Below, in pieces: positions 37,919 to 46,756 of a stretch of 64,000 bases of DNA. Both the position numbers and the translations under genes were made by a program. The stretch is from NCBI GenBank assembly GCA_029210645.1, contig JARGFT010000008.1:46728-110727 (forward strand), in the 5' to 3' direction. Every line of letters begins with the position of its first letter. Positions within the stretch are counted from its first letter, which is position 1. This stretch comes from Anaerosomatales bacterium (GTDB lineage: Bacteria > Actinomycetota > Coriobacteriia > Anaerosomatales > SLCP01). The notes beneath the pieces are model-generated. The model saw only the letters and a program-made list of their open reading frames with translations. It made no database searches and was not told where the DNA came from.

Positions 37919-38028
37919 AAACGTGACGCGACCCGGCGCACGCCGGCTCCGCCCTCCCGGCCTCCTCGGGTATCATGAAGCACGTTGCCGCCCGCACGCG
38001 CCAAGACCACACCCCGGAGGGCCTACCC

Positions 38029-38331
38029 ATGTCCATCTCCGAAGCACAGGTACGCCACGTCGCGCTGCTCGCGCGGCTCAAGCTCACCGACGAGGAGGTT
38101 GCCCGCCTCGGCGACGATCTGAACTCGATCCTCGGCCACATCGACACCATCCGGCAGCTCGATCTGGCCGATGTGCCGCCGACCGCCCACGCCCTCGACG
38201 TCGTCAACGAGACCCGTGCCGACGAGGTCAGGCCGTGTCTATCGCGTGAAGAGGCGCTCGCTAACGGGCCCGAGGTGGCGGAAGGTGCGTTCGTGATCCC
38301 GCGCATCGTAGGCGGGGGTGACGCGTCATGA
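38029..38331 (+). CDS. gatC: Asp/Glu-tRNA(Asn/Gln) amidotransferase subunit GatC
   Basis: 100 residues from ATG 38029, preceded by CCGGAGGG. ISEAQVRHVALLARLKLTDEEVARLGDDLNSIL and the C-terminal DEVRPCLSREEALANGPEVAEGAFVIPRIV match GatC. It stabilises GatA and holds the complex. Its stop overlaps gatA. The presence of GatCAB indicates Gln-tRNA and/or Asn-tRNA formation by transamidation. Confidence 0.93.
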   Translation: MSISEAQVRHVALLARLKLTDEEVARLGDDLNSILGHIDTIRQLDLADVPPTAHALDVVNETRADEVRPCLSREEALANGPEVAEGAFVIPRIVGGGDAS

Positions 38332-39809
38332 TCGACGTCTCCCGGCTCACCGCCACGCAGATCCGCGACGGCATCGCCGACCGCCTCTTCACCGCCCGCG
38401 AGGTCGCCGAGGCCGCGCTCGGCCGCATCGAGGCGCTCGACGGCCAGGTGCATGCCTTCAACCAGGTGACCGCAGAGCTTGCGTACGCGGCCGCCGAACG
38501 TATCGACGACGCCGTGAGGTCCGATGTGGTCCTCCCGCCGCTTGCCGGGGTGCCGGTGGCAGTCAAGGACAACATGAACCTGCTCGGCACCCGGACCACC
38601 TGCAGCTCGCGCATCCTCGAGAACTACGAGAGCGCCTACGACTGCACCGCAGTGCGCCGCCTGCTCGATGCCGGGGCGCTACCCGTGGGCAAGTGCAACA
38701 TGGACGAGTTCGCGTTCGGCTCGTCGACCGAGAACTCGACGTTCGGCCCCACCCACAACCCGTGGGACCTCGAGCGGGTGCCCGGCGGCTCCTCGGGCGG
38801 CTCGGCGGCCGCGGTCTCGGCCGGCATGGCCACCATCAGTCTCGGCTCGGACACCGGCGGCTCGATCCGCCAGCCCGGTTCGCTCACGGGAACCGTCGCG
38901 CTCAAACCCACCTACGGGCGCGTGTCGCGCTACGGGTGCGTCGCGTTCGCATCGAGTCTCGACCAGATCGGTCCGTTCGCCAAGACGGTGGGGGAGTGCG
39001 CACTCGCGCTCAACGCCATCTCGGGCAAGGACCCCATGGATGCGACCAGCGTCGACCGCCCGGCCGAGGACTTCACCGCCACGCTCGCTGAGGGCATCGC
39101 GGGCCTGCGCGTGGGTATCGTGACCGATCTGCTCGAAGCCGAGGGATGCGAGGGCGCGGTCCGCGACAGCGTCCGCTCCGCCGCCGAGACCTTCGCCGCG
39201 CTCGGCGCCGAGGTCGGCGAAGTCGAGCTGCCGAGCACCGCGCACGGCCTTTCGGCCTACTACATCATCGGACCTGCCGAGGCGAGCTCGAACCTGGCCC
39301 GTTTCGACGGAATCCGCTACGGGCACCGCGTGGGCGACGCCGACGACGTCCTCGACCTCTACATGCGCTCGCGCGCCGAGGGTTTCGGGCCGGAGACCAT
39401 CCGCCGCGTCATGCTCGGCACCTACGCGCTGTCCGCCGGCTACTACGATGCGTACTACGGTCAGGCCCAGAAGGCACGTACGCTGATCAAACGCGACTTC
39501 GAGTCCGCCTTCGAGCGCTTCGACGTCCTGCTCACGCCCACCTCACCCACGGTCGCATTCAAGATCGGCGAACGGGCGAGCGATCCGCTCGCGATGTACC
39601 TCTCCGACGTCTACACCATCCCGGTCAACCTCGCCGGCAACTGCGCAGTGAGCGTGCCGGGCGGACTCTGCCCCACCAGCCGGCTTCCCATCGGCCTGCA
39701 GATCATCGGCACGCACTTCGCCGAGTCGACCGTGCTGCGAGCCGCCGCGGCGTTCGAGGCCGCGCTCGGGTTCGACCCCACGCCGCCGCTCGTTCGCGAT
39801 GTGCAGTAG
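38328..39809 (+). CDS. gatA: Asp/Glu-tRNA amidotransferase subunit GatA
   Basis: 493 residues, glutaminase/amidase subunit. The Ser-cis-Ser-Lys triad is seen in VAVKDNMN, PGGSSGGSAAAVSAGM and SDTGGSIRQPG. It liberates ammonia from glutamine and passes it to GatB. The start overlaps gatC by 4 bases. gatB lies ~2.3 kb downstream after a phasin-like and a UbiB gene, so the gat cluster is interrupted. Confidence 0.95.
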   Translation: MIDVSRLTATQIRDGIADRLFTAREVAEAALGRIEALDGQVHAFNQVTAELAYAAAERIDDAVRSDVVLPPLAGVPVAVKDNMNLLGTRTTCSSRILENYESAYDCTAVRRLLDAGALPVGKCNMDEFAFGSSTENSTFGPTHNPWDLERVPGGSSGGSAAAVSAGMATISLGSDTGGSIRQPGSLTGTVALKPTYGRVSRYGCVAFASSLDQIGPFAKTVGECALALNAISGKDPMDATSVDRPAEDFTATLAEGIAGLRVGIVTDLLEAEGCEGAVRDSVRSAAETFAALGAEVGEVELPSTAHGLSAYYIIGPAEASSNLARFDGIRYGHRVGDADDVLDLYMRSRAEGFGPETIRRVMLGTYALSAGYYDAYYGQAQKARTLIKRDFESAFERFDVLLTPTSPTVAFKIGERASDPLAMYLSDVYTIPVNLAGNCAVSVPGGLCPTSRLPIGLQIIGTHFAESTVLRAAAAFEAALGFDPTPPLVRDVQ

Positions 39810-39841
39810 GGGCACGCCGAACCGGACCCCTTAGCGTTGCG

Positions 39842-39877
39842 TCGAGTTAGTGAGAACGATCGTTCCCGCTAACTCGA
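39842..39877. repeat. 36-bp near-palindromic repeat, copy 1
   Basis: Arms TCGAGTTA and TAACTCGA enclose a core with AACGATCGTT and differ at only one internal mismatch. The core contains GAAC-N4-GTTC, the LexA-type spacing. It lies between gatA and the phasin-like gene. The same element recurs at 43820 and 48777. Confidence 0.85.
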
Positions 39878-39990
39878 GCCGACAGGGCGCCCCCCGCTCC
39901 CCGGCGGCAACTCCTGCGTTGGCACGGCGCCGTTCAGTGGAATACATACAGAGAACTGCTTCGACTGCCGATCCTGAGGAGGGACCCGAC

Positions 39991-40371
39991 GTGACTGAGC
40001 ACGACACCGAGAAGGACCAGCCCAAGAAGTCAGTCGATGTTGAGACCGGGCTCGTCGAGAAGGCGTTCCTCATGGGTCTCGGCGCGGCGTTCTTCGCCAA
40101 GGACAAGGCTGAAGAGCTGGCCGATGAGCTCGTGAAGCGCGGCAAGATCAGCCGCGAGGACTCGGACTCATTTACCGGCAGGCTCGTCGACCAGGCGGAC
40201 AGCGCCGCAGAGTCCGCGCAGAAGACCGTCTCCGAGGAGACCGCCAAGGTCGTCCAGCGCATGGGCCTGGCATCGAAGGCCGATCTGGACCGGCTCGAGT
40301 CGGAGCTCGCTGAGATCAAGGCGCTCATCGCCTCGATGAAGCCCGTCGGGGGCGGGCCCGCAGAGTCGTGA
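39991..40371 (+). CDS. Phasin-like coiled-coil protein
   Basis: 126 residues from GTG 39991 with GAGGAGGG upstream; the ORF-track N-terminus runs through the palindromic repeat and is spurious. LVEKAFLMGLGAAFFAKDKAEELADELVKRGKI resembles the N-terminal part of polyhydroxyalkanoate-granule phasins, followed by a long amphipathic helix (SKADLDRLESELAEIKALI). Coupled by overlap to the UbiB-like gene. A granule-coating or membrane-associated role is possible but not established. Confidence 0.65.
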   Translation: MTEHDTEKDQPKKSVDVETGLVEKAFLMGLGAAFFAKDKAEELADELVKRGKISREDSDSFTGRLVDQADSAAESAQKTVSEETAKVVQRMGLASKADLDRLESELAEIKALIASMKPVGGGPAES

Positions 40372-42053
40372 CTCCTCTGGGGGTCGCATCGTCCGACGTC
40401 AGCAAGCACCTGGCCCGCCATCGGGAGATGGCAGCGGTGCTCGCCGACGAAGGTCTGCACACCGTCATCGACGCCGTTGGCCTCGGGGGCTTCGCGCCCA
40501 AGCGCCGCAGGGCGTCGCGGCGGGAGGATACCGATGTCCTCACGCGCGAGCAGCACGCCAGGCGTGCGCTCGAGCGGCTCGGTCCGACCTTCATCAAGGT
40601 CGGACAGGCGATCTCGACCCGTACCGACGTCATCCCGCCCGAACTCTCGCGCGAGCTGCGCAAGCTGCAGGACGAGGTCCCCGCGGAGCCCTTCGAGACC
40701 GTCAAAGGCGTGATCGAGGCCGACCTCGACCTGCCGCTCGAAGAGGCGTTCGCGACCTTCGAGCGCGAGCCGGCAGCCGCCGCCTCGCTCGGTCAGGTCC
40801 ACTGGGCGACACTGCACGACGGCACCGAGGTAGCGGTCAAGGTGCAGCGGCCCGGTGCACGGCGCCAGGTCGAGATCGACATCGATATCGCGCTCACGCA
40901 GGCCCGGTGGGTCGCCCAGCAGACCGATCTCTTCGGCACCACAGATATCGTCGCCATCGCCGAGGAGTTCCTCGATGCGGTCAGGCAGGAGCTTGACTAC
41001 ACCAAGGAAGCGAGCAACGCCGACCGGCTGTGGCGCGCGTTTCGCGACGACGAGACCGTCGCCTTTCCCCGAGTCCACTGGCAGCGCTGCAGCGGTCGCG
41101 TGCTCACGCTGGAGCGGCTCAACGGCATCACGATGAACCGGTTCGACATGCTCGATGAGGCGGGCATGGACCGCTCCGAGCTTGCGGCCCGCGGGATCAA
41201 CTGCTACCTCAAGCAGATCTTCGAGTTCGGCTTCTTCCACGCCGACCCCCATCCGGGCAACTACCTGGCGCTGCCGGACGGTCGCGTGGGGTTCACCGAC
41301 TTCGGCCGGGTAGGGAGCATCTCGGATGCCTCGCGCGAGCGCTTCGTGGACCTCATCTGGGGTGCGGTGAACCACGATCCGAGGATGGCCACCGACACCC
41401 TGATCGCGCTGAGCGAGAACCCCGACATCGACGAGCCCGCGCTCTTCAAGGAGGTCTCCCGCCTCATCGGCAAGTACCACGGGCTGGAGCTCGGCAAGAT
41501 AAACTTCGGCGAGCTGATGCGCGAGACACTCGGGCTGATCCGCGGCCATCAGCTCGGCGTGCCGAACGACTTCGCGCTCGTCATCGGTACGCTGGGCATC
41601 CTCGAGGGTGTGGGTACCACGCTCGATTCGACGTTCGACTTCGCCACCGCCGCCAAGCCCTACGCCAACAAGGTGGTCCAGGAGCGCATGCGGCCCGACG
41701 TCATCGCGGGCAAGGCCATGACCGCGCTGCGCAACACGATGCGCGTCGCCGAGATGCTGCCGGAGGCTACCGAGCAGCTGATGCGCCGCGTCTCCAAGGG
41801 CGAGGTGAAGATCTCGGTGCGCCCCACCGGCGTCGAACAGCTCGTTGCCGATCTCAAGGAGCTGGTGAACCGGCTTGCCTTCGCGATGGTGGTCGCCGCG
41901 CTCGTCATCGGCTTCTCCACGCTGCTGAGCGTGACCGGCGCGCCCGGGTGGGTGCGGATCGTGGGCGAGATCGGCATCGTACTTTCGTTCGTCGTGACGG
42001 TGTGGTTCTTCGTCTCGATCATCCTCGCGCACACCCGCGGGAAGAGGCGCTAG
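40368..42053 (+). CDS. ABC1/UbiB/AarF-family atypical kinase
   Basis: 561 residues; the start overlaps the previous gene (GTGA). Family marks: FIKVGQAISTR (KxGQ motif), AAASLGQVHWA, VAVKVQRPGARR, FFHADPHPGNYLALPDGRVGFTDFGRVG. Two hydrophobic helices at the C-terminus anchor it in the membrane. UbiB homologues act on isoprenoid-quinone lipids or their extraction; in this organism it might serve menaquinone biosynthesis. Substrate unproven. Confidence 0.88.
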   Translation: MTPLGVASSDVSKHLARHREMAAVLADEGLHTVIDAVGLGGFAPKRRRASRREDTDVLTREQHARRALERLGPTFIKVGQAISTRTDVIPPELSRELRKLQDEVPAEPFETVKGVIEADLDLPLEEAFATFEREPAAAASLGQVHWATLHDGTEVAVKVQRPGARRQVEIDIDIALTQARWVAQQTDLFGTTDIVAIAEEFLDAVRQELDYTKEASNADRLWRAFRDDETVAFPRVHWQRCSGRVLTLERLNGITMNRFDMLDEAGMDRSELAARGINCYLKQIFEFGFFHADPHPGNYLALPDGRVGFTDFGRVGSISDASRERFVDLIWGAVNHDPRMATDTLIALSENPDIDEPALFKEVSRLIGKYHGLELGKINFGELMRETLGLIRGHQLGVPNDFALVIGTLGILEGVGTTLDSTFDFATAAKPYANKVVQERMRPDVIAGKAMTALRNTMRVAEMLPEATEQLMRRVSKGEVKISVRPTGVEQLVADLKELVNRLAFAMVVAALVIGFSTLLSVTGAPGWVRIVGEIGIVLSFVVTVWFFVSIILAHTRGKRR

Positions 42054-42156
42054 AGGCGTAACGTGCCCGGCCTCCTCTGCCCGACGGGGCGCCACCGCGG
42101 TTCGCTGCGCTTCCGGTAGAATCGGGTGCACCTGTCGAGTGAAGGAGCGTACCCAC

Positions 42157-43686
42157 GTGGCGAAGGACCGTCTGGCGAGCGTGCTCGAGCGTTGGGAGGC
42201 CGTCATCGGTCTCGAGATCCACACCGAGCTCACCGCGCTCAACACCAAGATGTTCTGCGGCTGTCCGGTGGCCTTTGGCGGAGAGCCTAACACGAGGGTC
42301 TGCCCGGTCTGCCTCGGCATGCCCGGCGCCCTGCCCGTGCCGAACCGGGCCGCCATCGAGGCCACCGTGCTCGCGGGGCTTGCCACCAACTGCACCATCG
42401 CCGAGTGGAGCCAGTTCCACCGCAAGAACTACTTCTATCCCGACATGCCCAAGAACTACCAGATCTCCCAGTACGACCTGCCTTTTTGCGCGGACGGCTT
42501 TCTCGATGTGGAGGTCGAGCACGATGGCGCCGCCCAGCGCCCCGACCGGGACGCGGGGTACACCACGCGGATCGGCATCACCCGGATCCACCTCGAGGAG
42601 GACACCGGCAAGATGATCCACGTGGGCGGGAGCGAAGGCCGCATCGCCGGTGCGACCCACAGTCTCGTCGACTTCAACCGTGCGGGCACCGGGCTGATGG
42701 AGCTCGTGACCGAGCCCGACATCCGCACGCCGGAAGAAGCGCGCCGCTTCGCCCAGAAACTGCGGCTCATCTGGCTCACGCTCGGTGTCTCCGACTGCAA
42801 CATGGAGGAGGGCTCGATGCGCGTGGATGCGAACGTGAGCGTCCGGCCGCGCGGGGAGACGGAGCTCGGTACGAAGGCCGAGATCAAGAACATGAACTCC
42901 TTCAAGTCGCTGCACGATGCGCTCGCTCACGAGATCGTGCGCCAGACCGAGGAGTTGGACAACGGAGGCCGGATCGTCCAGGAGACGCGCCACTGGGACG
43001 CGGGTGCCAAGCGAACGAGCAGCCTGCGCTCCAAGGAAGAGGCCCACGACTACCGCTACTTCCCCGAGCCGGACATGGTGCCTTTCGAGTTCTCCGCCGA
43101 GTGGATCGAGTCGGTGCGGGCGACCCTTCCCGAGCTGCCCGACGAGAAGCGCAGGCGGCTCATCGACGCCTACGGCATCCCGGTGCACGACGCCACGGTG
43201 CTGACCGGAGATGACCTCGACATGGCCGAGTTCTTCGAGGCGGCCGTGACCATCGGCGGGGCGGAGCGCGCCAAGGCGATCAGCAACGTGATGCTCAACG
43301 ACCTCTCGATGCACCTGAACGCCGCGGGTATCAGCGTGGCCGAGTCCAAGGTGGTCCCGTCGATGGTGGCCGAGCTCGTGGGGCTGGTAGAGGAGGGGAC
43401 GATCTCGAGCAAGCAGGCCAAGGAGGTCTTCGCCGAGATGGCCGAGACGGGGGATGCTCCCGGCGCCATCGTGGAGTTGCGCGGGATGAAGCAGGTCTCC
43501 GACACCGGCGCGATCGAGGAGGTCGTCGACCGCGTCATCGCCGCCAACCCCGCCCAGGTCGAGCAGTATCGCGGAGGCAAGACCGCCGTGATCGGGTTCT
43601 TCGTGGGACAGGTCATGCGCGAGATGGGCGGCCAGGCCAACCCGAAGGTTGTGAACGAGGTGCTGGCCCGCAGGCTCGGCGGGTGA
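42157..43686 (+). CDS. gatB: Asp/Glu-tRNA amidotransferase subunit GatB
   Basis: 509 residues, tRNA-binding subunit that phosphorylates and amidates Glu-tRNA(Gln) or Asp-tRNA(Asn). EAVIGLEIHTELTALNTKMFCGC, VCPVCLGMPGALPVPN (zinc-site cysteines), FHRKNYFYPDMPKNYQISQYD and a C-terminal YqeY-like tail are present. GTG 42157 is chosen over GTG 42139 because AAGGAG lies 9 bases upstream of it. It completes the GatCAB set though separated from gatCA. Confidence 0.95.
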   Translation: MAKDRLASVLERWEAVIGLEIHTELTALNTKMFCGCPVAFGGEPNTRVCPVCLGMPGALPVPNRAAIEATVLAGLATNCTIAEWSQFHRKNYFYPDMPKNYQISQYDLPFCADGFLDVEVEHDGAAQRPDRDAGYTTRIGITRIHLEEDTGKMIHVGGSEGRIAGATHSLVDFNRAGTGLMELVTEPDIRTPEEARRFAQKLRLIWLTLGVSDCNMEEGSMRVDANVSVRPRGETELGTKAEIKNMNSFKSLHDALAHEIVRQTEELDNGGRIVQETRHWDAGAKRTSSLRSKEEAHDYRYFPEPDMVPFEFSAEWIESVRATLPELPDEKRRRLIDAYGIPVHDATVLTGDDLDMAEFFEAAVTIGGAERAKAISNVMLNDLSMHLNAAGISVAESKVVPSMVAELVGLVEEGTISSKQAKEVFAEMAETGDAPGAIVELRGMKQVSDTGAIEEVVDRVIAANPAQVEQYRGGKTAVIGFFVGQVMREMGGQANPKVVNEVLARRLGG

Positions 43687-43763
43687 CGGCGTCGGGTTGG
43701 ATTCCGGCAAGACCCCGGTTGTTGCGGCGTGCTAGCGTCTGCCGCGCGAGGGAAGCGGGCGGC

Positions 43764-43807
43764 TTCGACTCGGGCGCGTCGGGGGTTCGACTCGGGCGCC
43801 AGGGGCT
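43764..43807 (+). repeat. Two tandem copies of a 22-bp unit
   Basis: TTCGACTCGGGCGC occurs at 43764 and 43786, exactly 22 bases apart, in the gap between gatB and the helix-turn-helix gene. No role is evident; it may be slippage-derived. Confidence 0.6.
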
Positions 43808-43819
43808 TGTGCCGGACCG

Positions 43820-43855
43820 TCGAGTTAGTGAGAACGATCGTTCCCAGTAACTCGA
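43820..43855. repeat. 36-bp near-palindromic repeat, copy 2
   Basis: Same element as at 39842 with identical first 26 bases and a variable dinucleotide (AG instead of GC) before TAACTCGA. It lies 71 bases upstream of the winged-helix gene. All copies share the same orientation. Confidence 0.85.
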
Positions 43856-43925
43856 CGCACGTGCCAACCGCCTCCCGTGACCCCCTCGCCTCATACGGCG
43901 CGGAACACACGATCGGGGGACTCAC

Positions 43926-44285
43926 ATGGCCAGACCACCGTATCCCGGCAAACTTCACTACTTCATCGGCAGTAGAACCCGGGCGCGTGTCATCGAGCGC
44001 CTCTTCTCGGGCTCACAGCCCGAGACGTACCTGCGCGAGCTCGGGCGTCACACCGGAGCTGGCCTCGGGGCCCTGCATCGCGAGGTGACCGAGCTCCGGC
44101 GCATGGGGCTGATCAGCACGCACGTCAGAGGGACGTCACGCTATTTCGTGCCGGATGCGACTCACCCGCTGTACGAGCCGCTCCGTGCGCTGGTCGAGGC
44201 CTGCGAGACCCAGGATCGCAGCGATCGCACCCCGCTACGCCCGGGGCTCCGACAGGGGGCGCATCGCCAGAGGGGCAGTGGGTAA
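43926..44285 (+). CDS. Winged-helix (ArsR-like) transcriptional regulator
   Basis: 119 residues: KLHYFIGSRTRARVIERLF, a helix-turn-helix TYLRELGRHTGAGLGALHREVTELRRMGLI, and a wing THVRGTSRYFVPD. The C-terminal 30 residues are basic and probably disordered. It lacks clear metal-binding cysteines (one Cys only). No regulated gene can be named; the flanking palindrome or the RNA downstream may be its context. Confidence 0.7.
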   Translation: MARPPYPGKLHYFIGSRTRARVIERLFSGSQPETYLRELGRHTGAGLGALHREVTELRRMGLISTHVRGTSRYFVPDATHPLYEPLRALVEACETQDRSDRTPLRPGLRQGAHRQRGSG

Positions 44286-44409
44286 CGCCCGGGGGCGTTG
44301 GCTTTGGTCGAAACGGCGACCGTTCGGAGCCGCTAAACGGCACCAAAAAGCCGTTCGTCGCCCAATCAGTGACATTCGTCAGCATTTCGAACATTTCTCG
44401 GAAAAGTGC

Positions 44410-44438
44410 TTGCGCGCCCCCGAGAGGTCGGATAGAGT
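44410..44438 (+). promoter_or_regulatory. Promoter for the structured RNA
   Basis: TTGCGC (44410-44415) and TAGAGT (44433-44438) are 17 bases apart. The 50 bases upstream are AT-richer than their surroundings (TTTCGAACATTTC, GGAAAA), like an UP element. Predicted start is 44445-44446, exactly where the closing helix of the RNA begins. Confidence 0.6.
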
Positions 44439-44445
44439 CTGTCTT

Positions 44446-44616
44446 GTCCCGAGAGGTTGAACCGGGCGAGCCGCCAAAAGTAGCGTACCAGTAGCTGCCG
44501 GCGGAGCTTCAGAAGGGTTGGCCACGCGCGAGTGGGGTTGGTCCGGTCGGAGTTCCAAGGGTGTGAAACGGGAAGCTACGGAGTAGCGAGTCTCGCAGGG
44601 GGAGATTTCTCGGGAC
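44446..44616 (+). ncRNA. Candidate 171-nt structured RNA, 6S-like architecture
   Basis: The ends pair perfectly (GUCCCGAGA with UCUCGGGAC). Inside, GGAGCUUC pairs with GGAGUUCC, an apical CCAC/GUGG hairpin is present, and a 3'-side hairpin GCUAC-GGA-GUAGC sits opposite an unpaired 5' stretch that can also pair with it. A rod with a central bubble recalls 6S RNA. No long coding frame is supported on either strand. A further hairpin, GGACAC-UUUU-GUGUCC, follows the end. It is not recognisable as SRP RNA, tmRNA, RNase P RNA or a named riboswitch. Confidence 0.5.
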
Positions 44617-44635
44617 ACTTTTGTGTCCGGGGACC

Positions 44636-45571
44636 CTACAGCTCGCTCACCACATGCGCCACGGCAGCATCCAGATCGGCGTAGGCGTACTCGAATCCGG
44701 TCTGCCCGAGGGCGCGAGGCTCGGCGCGCTGGCTGTAGAGCATGTAGGGCGCGACCTCACCGAGAACCGCCCTGAGCGCCGGCCCGGGAACGGGGAGCCA
44801 CGAGGGTCGGCGCAGTGCCCGGCCGAGAGCCGCTGTCAGATCGCGCATCCTTACGGGCTCGGGTGCGCACGCGTTCACCGGGCCGGACACCTCAGCGGAT
44901 TCGATCGCGTGACGGTAGACCGCTGCGATGTCGTGGACGTGTATCCAGGTCGTCCACTGTCGTCCGCTGCCCACCGGCCCCCCGACAAAGAGTTTCATCG
45001 GGAGCGCAAGGCGGGGGACGAGTCCCTCTGTGCCCAGCACGAGTCCGGTGCGGACGCACACGACCCGGGTGCCGGTGATCCGCTCGGCCTCGCGTGCAGC
45101 GGCCTCCCATTCGCATGCCAGTATCGCGAGCCAGTCAGCGCCGGGATCGGAATCCTCATCGAGGACCTCCTCGCCGCGGTCGCCGTAGATGCCCACGCCC
45201 GACGCGCTCACGAGCACGCGCGAGCGATCGGGATGCGTCGTCGCGGCGTCGGCGAGGGCGCGCACGAGGGCGCGATTCGTGCCCACGCGGCTCTCCCGCA
45301 GCGCGTGCTTGACAGTGGCGTTCCACCGGCTCGCTATCGGATGCCCCGAAAGGTTGACCACCGCATCGGATGCGCCTACCTGCTCGGTCCACCCGCTTTC
45401 GGGCGCGCGGTGGTCGAACCGGACCTCCTCGAGCGCGTCGGGGTCGAACCCGAGCTCGCGTACCCTTCCCGGTCGCCGTGAGAGCCACACGACATCGTGA
45501 CCTGCTTCGATGAGCTGTCGCGTGAGCTCCCTGCCGATGAACCCGGTTCCCCCGGCGATGGCGATACGCAC
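44636..45571 (-). CDS. TIGR01777-family SDR epimerase (YfcH-like)
   Basis: 311 residues, NAD(P)-binding Rossmann protein. MRIAIAGGTGFIGRELTRQLIEAGHDV is the dinucleotide site, VNLSGHPIASRWN is family-specific, and SASGVGIYGDRG carries the catalytic Tyr region. Distinct DUF1731-type C-terminus (LPVPGPALRAVLGEVAPYML). Physiological substrate is unknown. GTG start with GGAGGACA upstream. Confidence 0.88.
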   Translation of the reverse strand: MRIAIAGGTGFIGRELTRQLIEAGHDVVWLSRRPGRVRELGFDPDALEEVRFDHRAPESGWTEQVGASDAVVNLSGHPIASRWNATVKHALRESRVGTNRALVRALADAATTHPDRSRVLVSASGVGIYGDRGEEVLDEDSDPGADWLAILACEWEAAAREAERITGTRVVCVRTGLVLGTEGLVPRLALPMKLFVGGPVGSGRQWTTWIHVHDIAAVYRHAIESAEVSGPVNACAPEPVRMRDLTAALGRALRRPSWLPVPGPALRAVLGEVAPYMLYSQRAEPRALGQTGFEYAYADLDAAVAHVVSEL

Positions 45572-45735
45572 TGGCTGTCCTCCGGTCCTCGTGGTGCCCC
45601 TGTCACCTCATGCTACCCGAACCCGGTCTGGCGGCGGGTCCGGTGTCCTCGGGTATAGACTCTCAGATGCCGGTCATCGGCATCGGGCGAGAGAGCTGGA
45701 CACGCACAGGTTCGCGTTCGCCGACAGGAGATCCG

Positions 45736-46293
45736 ATGAGGCGACACCCGTACTGGGTCCCGATGATCACCGTGCTCATCGTGAGCGCGGCACTTGCCGG
45801 TTGCGCCTTGCCCCGCGCCGACGAGCCCGTGGTCGCCGAGCCGGAGGACGTGACAGCCCAACCGTCCGAGCCTGCAGTTCCCGCGGTGCCGCCCGAGATC
45901 GACACCGAGATCGTCTCGGTCGAACTCGGCGAGGAGGCGACGGCCGGCCCGTGGACGCTGCTCGTGCGCGAAGCTGAGTTCGAGGACTCCTTCGGCGACC
46001 TGTCGGCATCAAACGGCGGCACGCTGCTCAAGCTCGAGATGCGGCTCGCGAACTCCTCGGCAGACGACCTCATGGCGACCCCGACCGACTTCACGCTCTC
46101 CGACGGCACGGCATCCGCACTCCCGATGACCGGCGTGCCTGAGTTGACGCCGGAGCGCGCCGTTCCAGCGGGCGGCTCGGTGGAGCTCACTGCGGTCTTC
46201 TCCATCTCGGCGGCGCAGGCGGAGGCCCCGCTCGATCTCGTGTTTCAGCCGGCCGAGGGCGGTGCTGTGAGCATCGCGGTGGACATCCGCTAG
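45736..46293 (+). CDS. Lipoprotein with DUF4352-like domain
   Basis: 185 residues from ATG 45736 with ACAGGAG. A lipoprotein signal ends in LAGC (Cys23), followed by an acidic, proline-rich linker (about 24-55) and an Ig-like beta domain (GPWTLLVREAEFEDSF..., LKLEMRLANSSADDL..., VELTAVFSISAAQAE) like DUF4352 telobox-type modules. It is displayed on the outer face of the membrane. It precedes the SRPBCC and 12-heme cytochrome genes on the same strand. Confidence 0.68.
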   Translation: MRRHPYWVPMITVLIVSAALAGCALPRADEPVVAEPEDVTAQPSEPAVPAVPPEIDTEIVSVELGEEATAGPWTLLVREAEFEDSFGDLSASNGGTLLKLEMRLANSSADDLMATPTDFTLSDGTASALPMTGVPELTPERAVPAGGSVELTAVFSISAAQAEAPLDLVFQPAEGGAVSIAVDIR

Positions 46294-46321
46294 ATCGACA
46301 CACTCACATGAGAGGAGCCCG

Positions 46322-46756
46322 GTGAGGGCGCGCGCATCCGCGTACATCGACCGCGAGCCGCACGCAGTGTTCGAGCGGCTCGCAGACTTCGCCAGCCACG
46401 CATCGTGGCGGCCCGAGGTGCTCTCCACGCAGGTCATCGGAGAGGTCGCACGCGGCTCCGAGGTCATTCAGGGTGTCTCCCTGCAGGGGAGGACCGCCGT
46501 TCTCGACCTCGTGATCACCGAGTTCGACCCGCCGGAGCGGATCTCGTTTCGGACGAAGACCGCGAACCCCCGCGCCCGGGGCGGCTTCCGGCTCGAGCGG
46601 GAAGGCAGCGGCACCCGCGTGAACATCTCCGCCACCATCGAATTGGAGGGTGCCGCCTCGCTTGCCGAGGAACGCATCCGCGAGGCCGCCGAGCTCAACG
46701 CGCGGGAGAGCCTGGCGCGCCTGAAGGCCCAGCTCGAGAGCGGAGGAAACCTCTGA
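46322..46756 (+). CDS. SRPBCC (START-like) domain protein
   Basis: 144 residues: RARASAYIDREPHAVFERLADFASHASWRPEV is the typical polyketide-cyclase/SRPBCC start, and the long C-terminal helix covers EERIREAAELNARESLARLKAQL. The fold binds hydrophobic ligands. The stop overlaps the start of the 12-heme cytochrome by one base (TGATG), which implies coupled synthesis; whether it handles heme or lipid is speculative. Confidence 0.75.
   Translation: MRARASAYIDREPHAVFERLADFASHASWRPEVLSTQVIGEVARGSEVIQGVSLQGRTAVLDLVITEFDPPERISFRTKTANPRARGGFRLEREGSGTRVNISATIELEGAASLAEERIREAAELNARESLARLKAQLESGGNL

Noticed and set aside
39831-42425. 864-residue minus-strand ORF
   Set aside because: It is antisense to the phasin-like, UbiB and part of the gatB genes and lacks domain similarity.
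44446-44616. SRP RNA, tmRNA, RNase P RNA or tRNA-Sec
   Set aside because: The GGAA tip of SRP RNA, a tRNA-like end, RNase P signature sequences and a tRNA fold with UCA anticodon were all looked for and not found.
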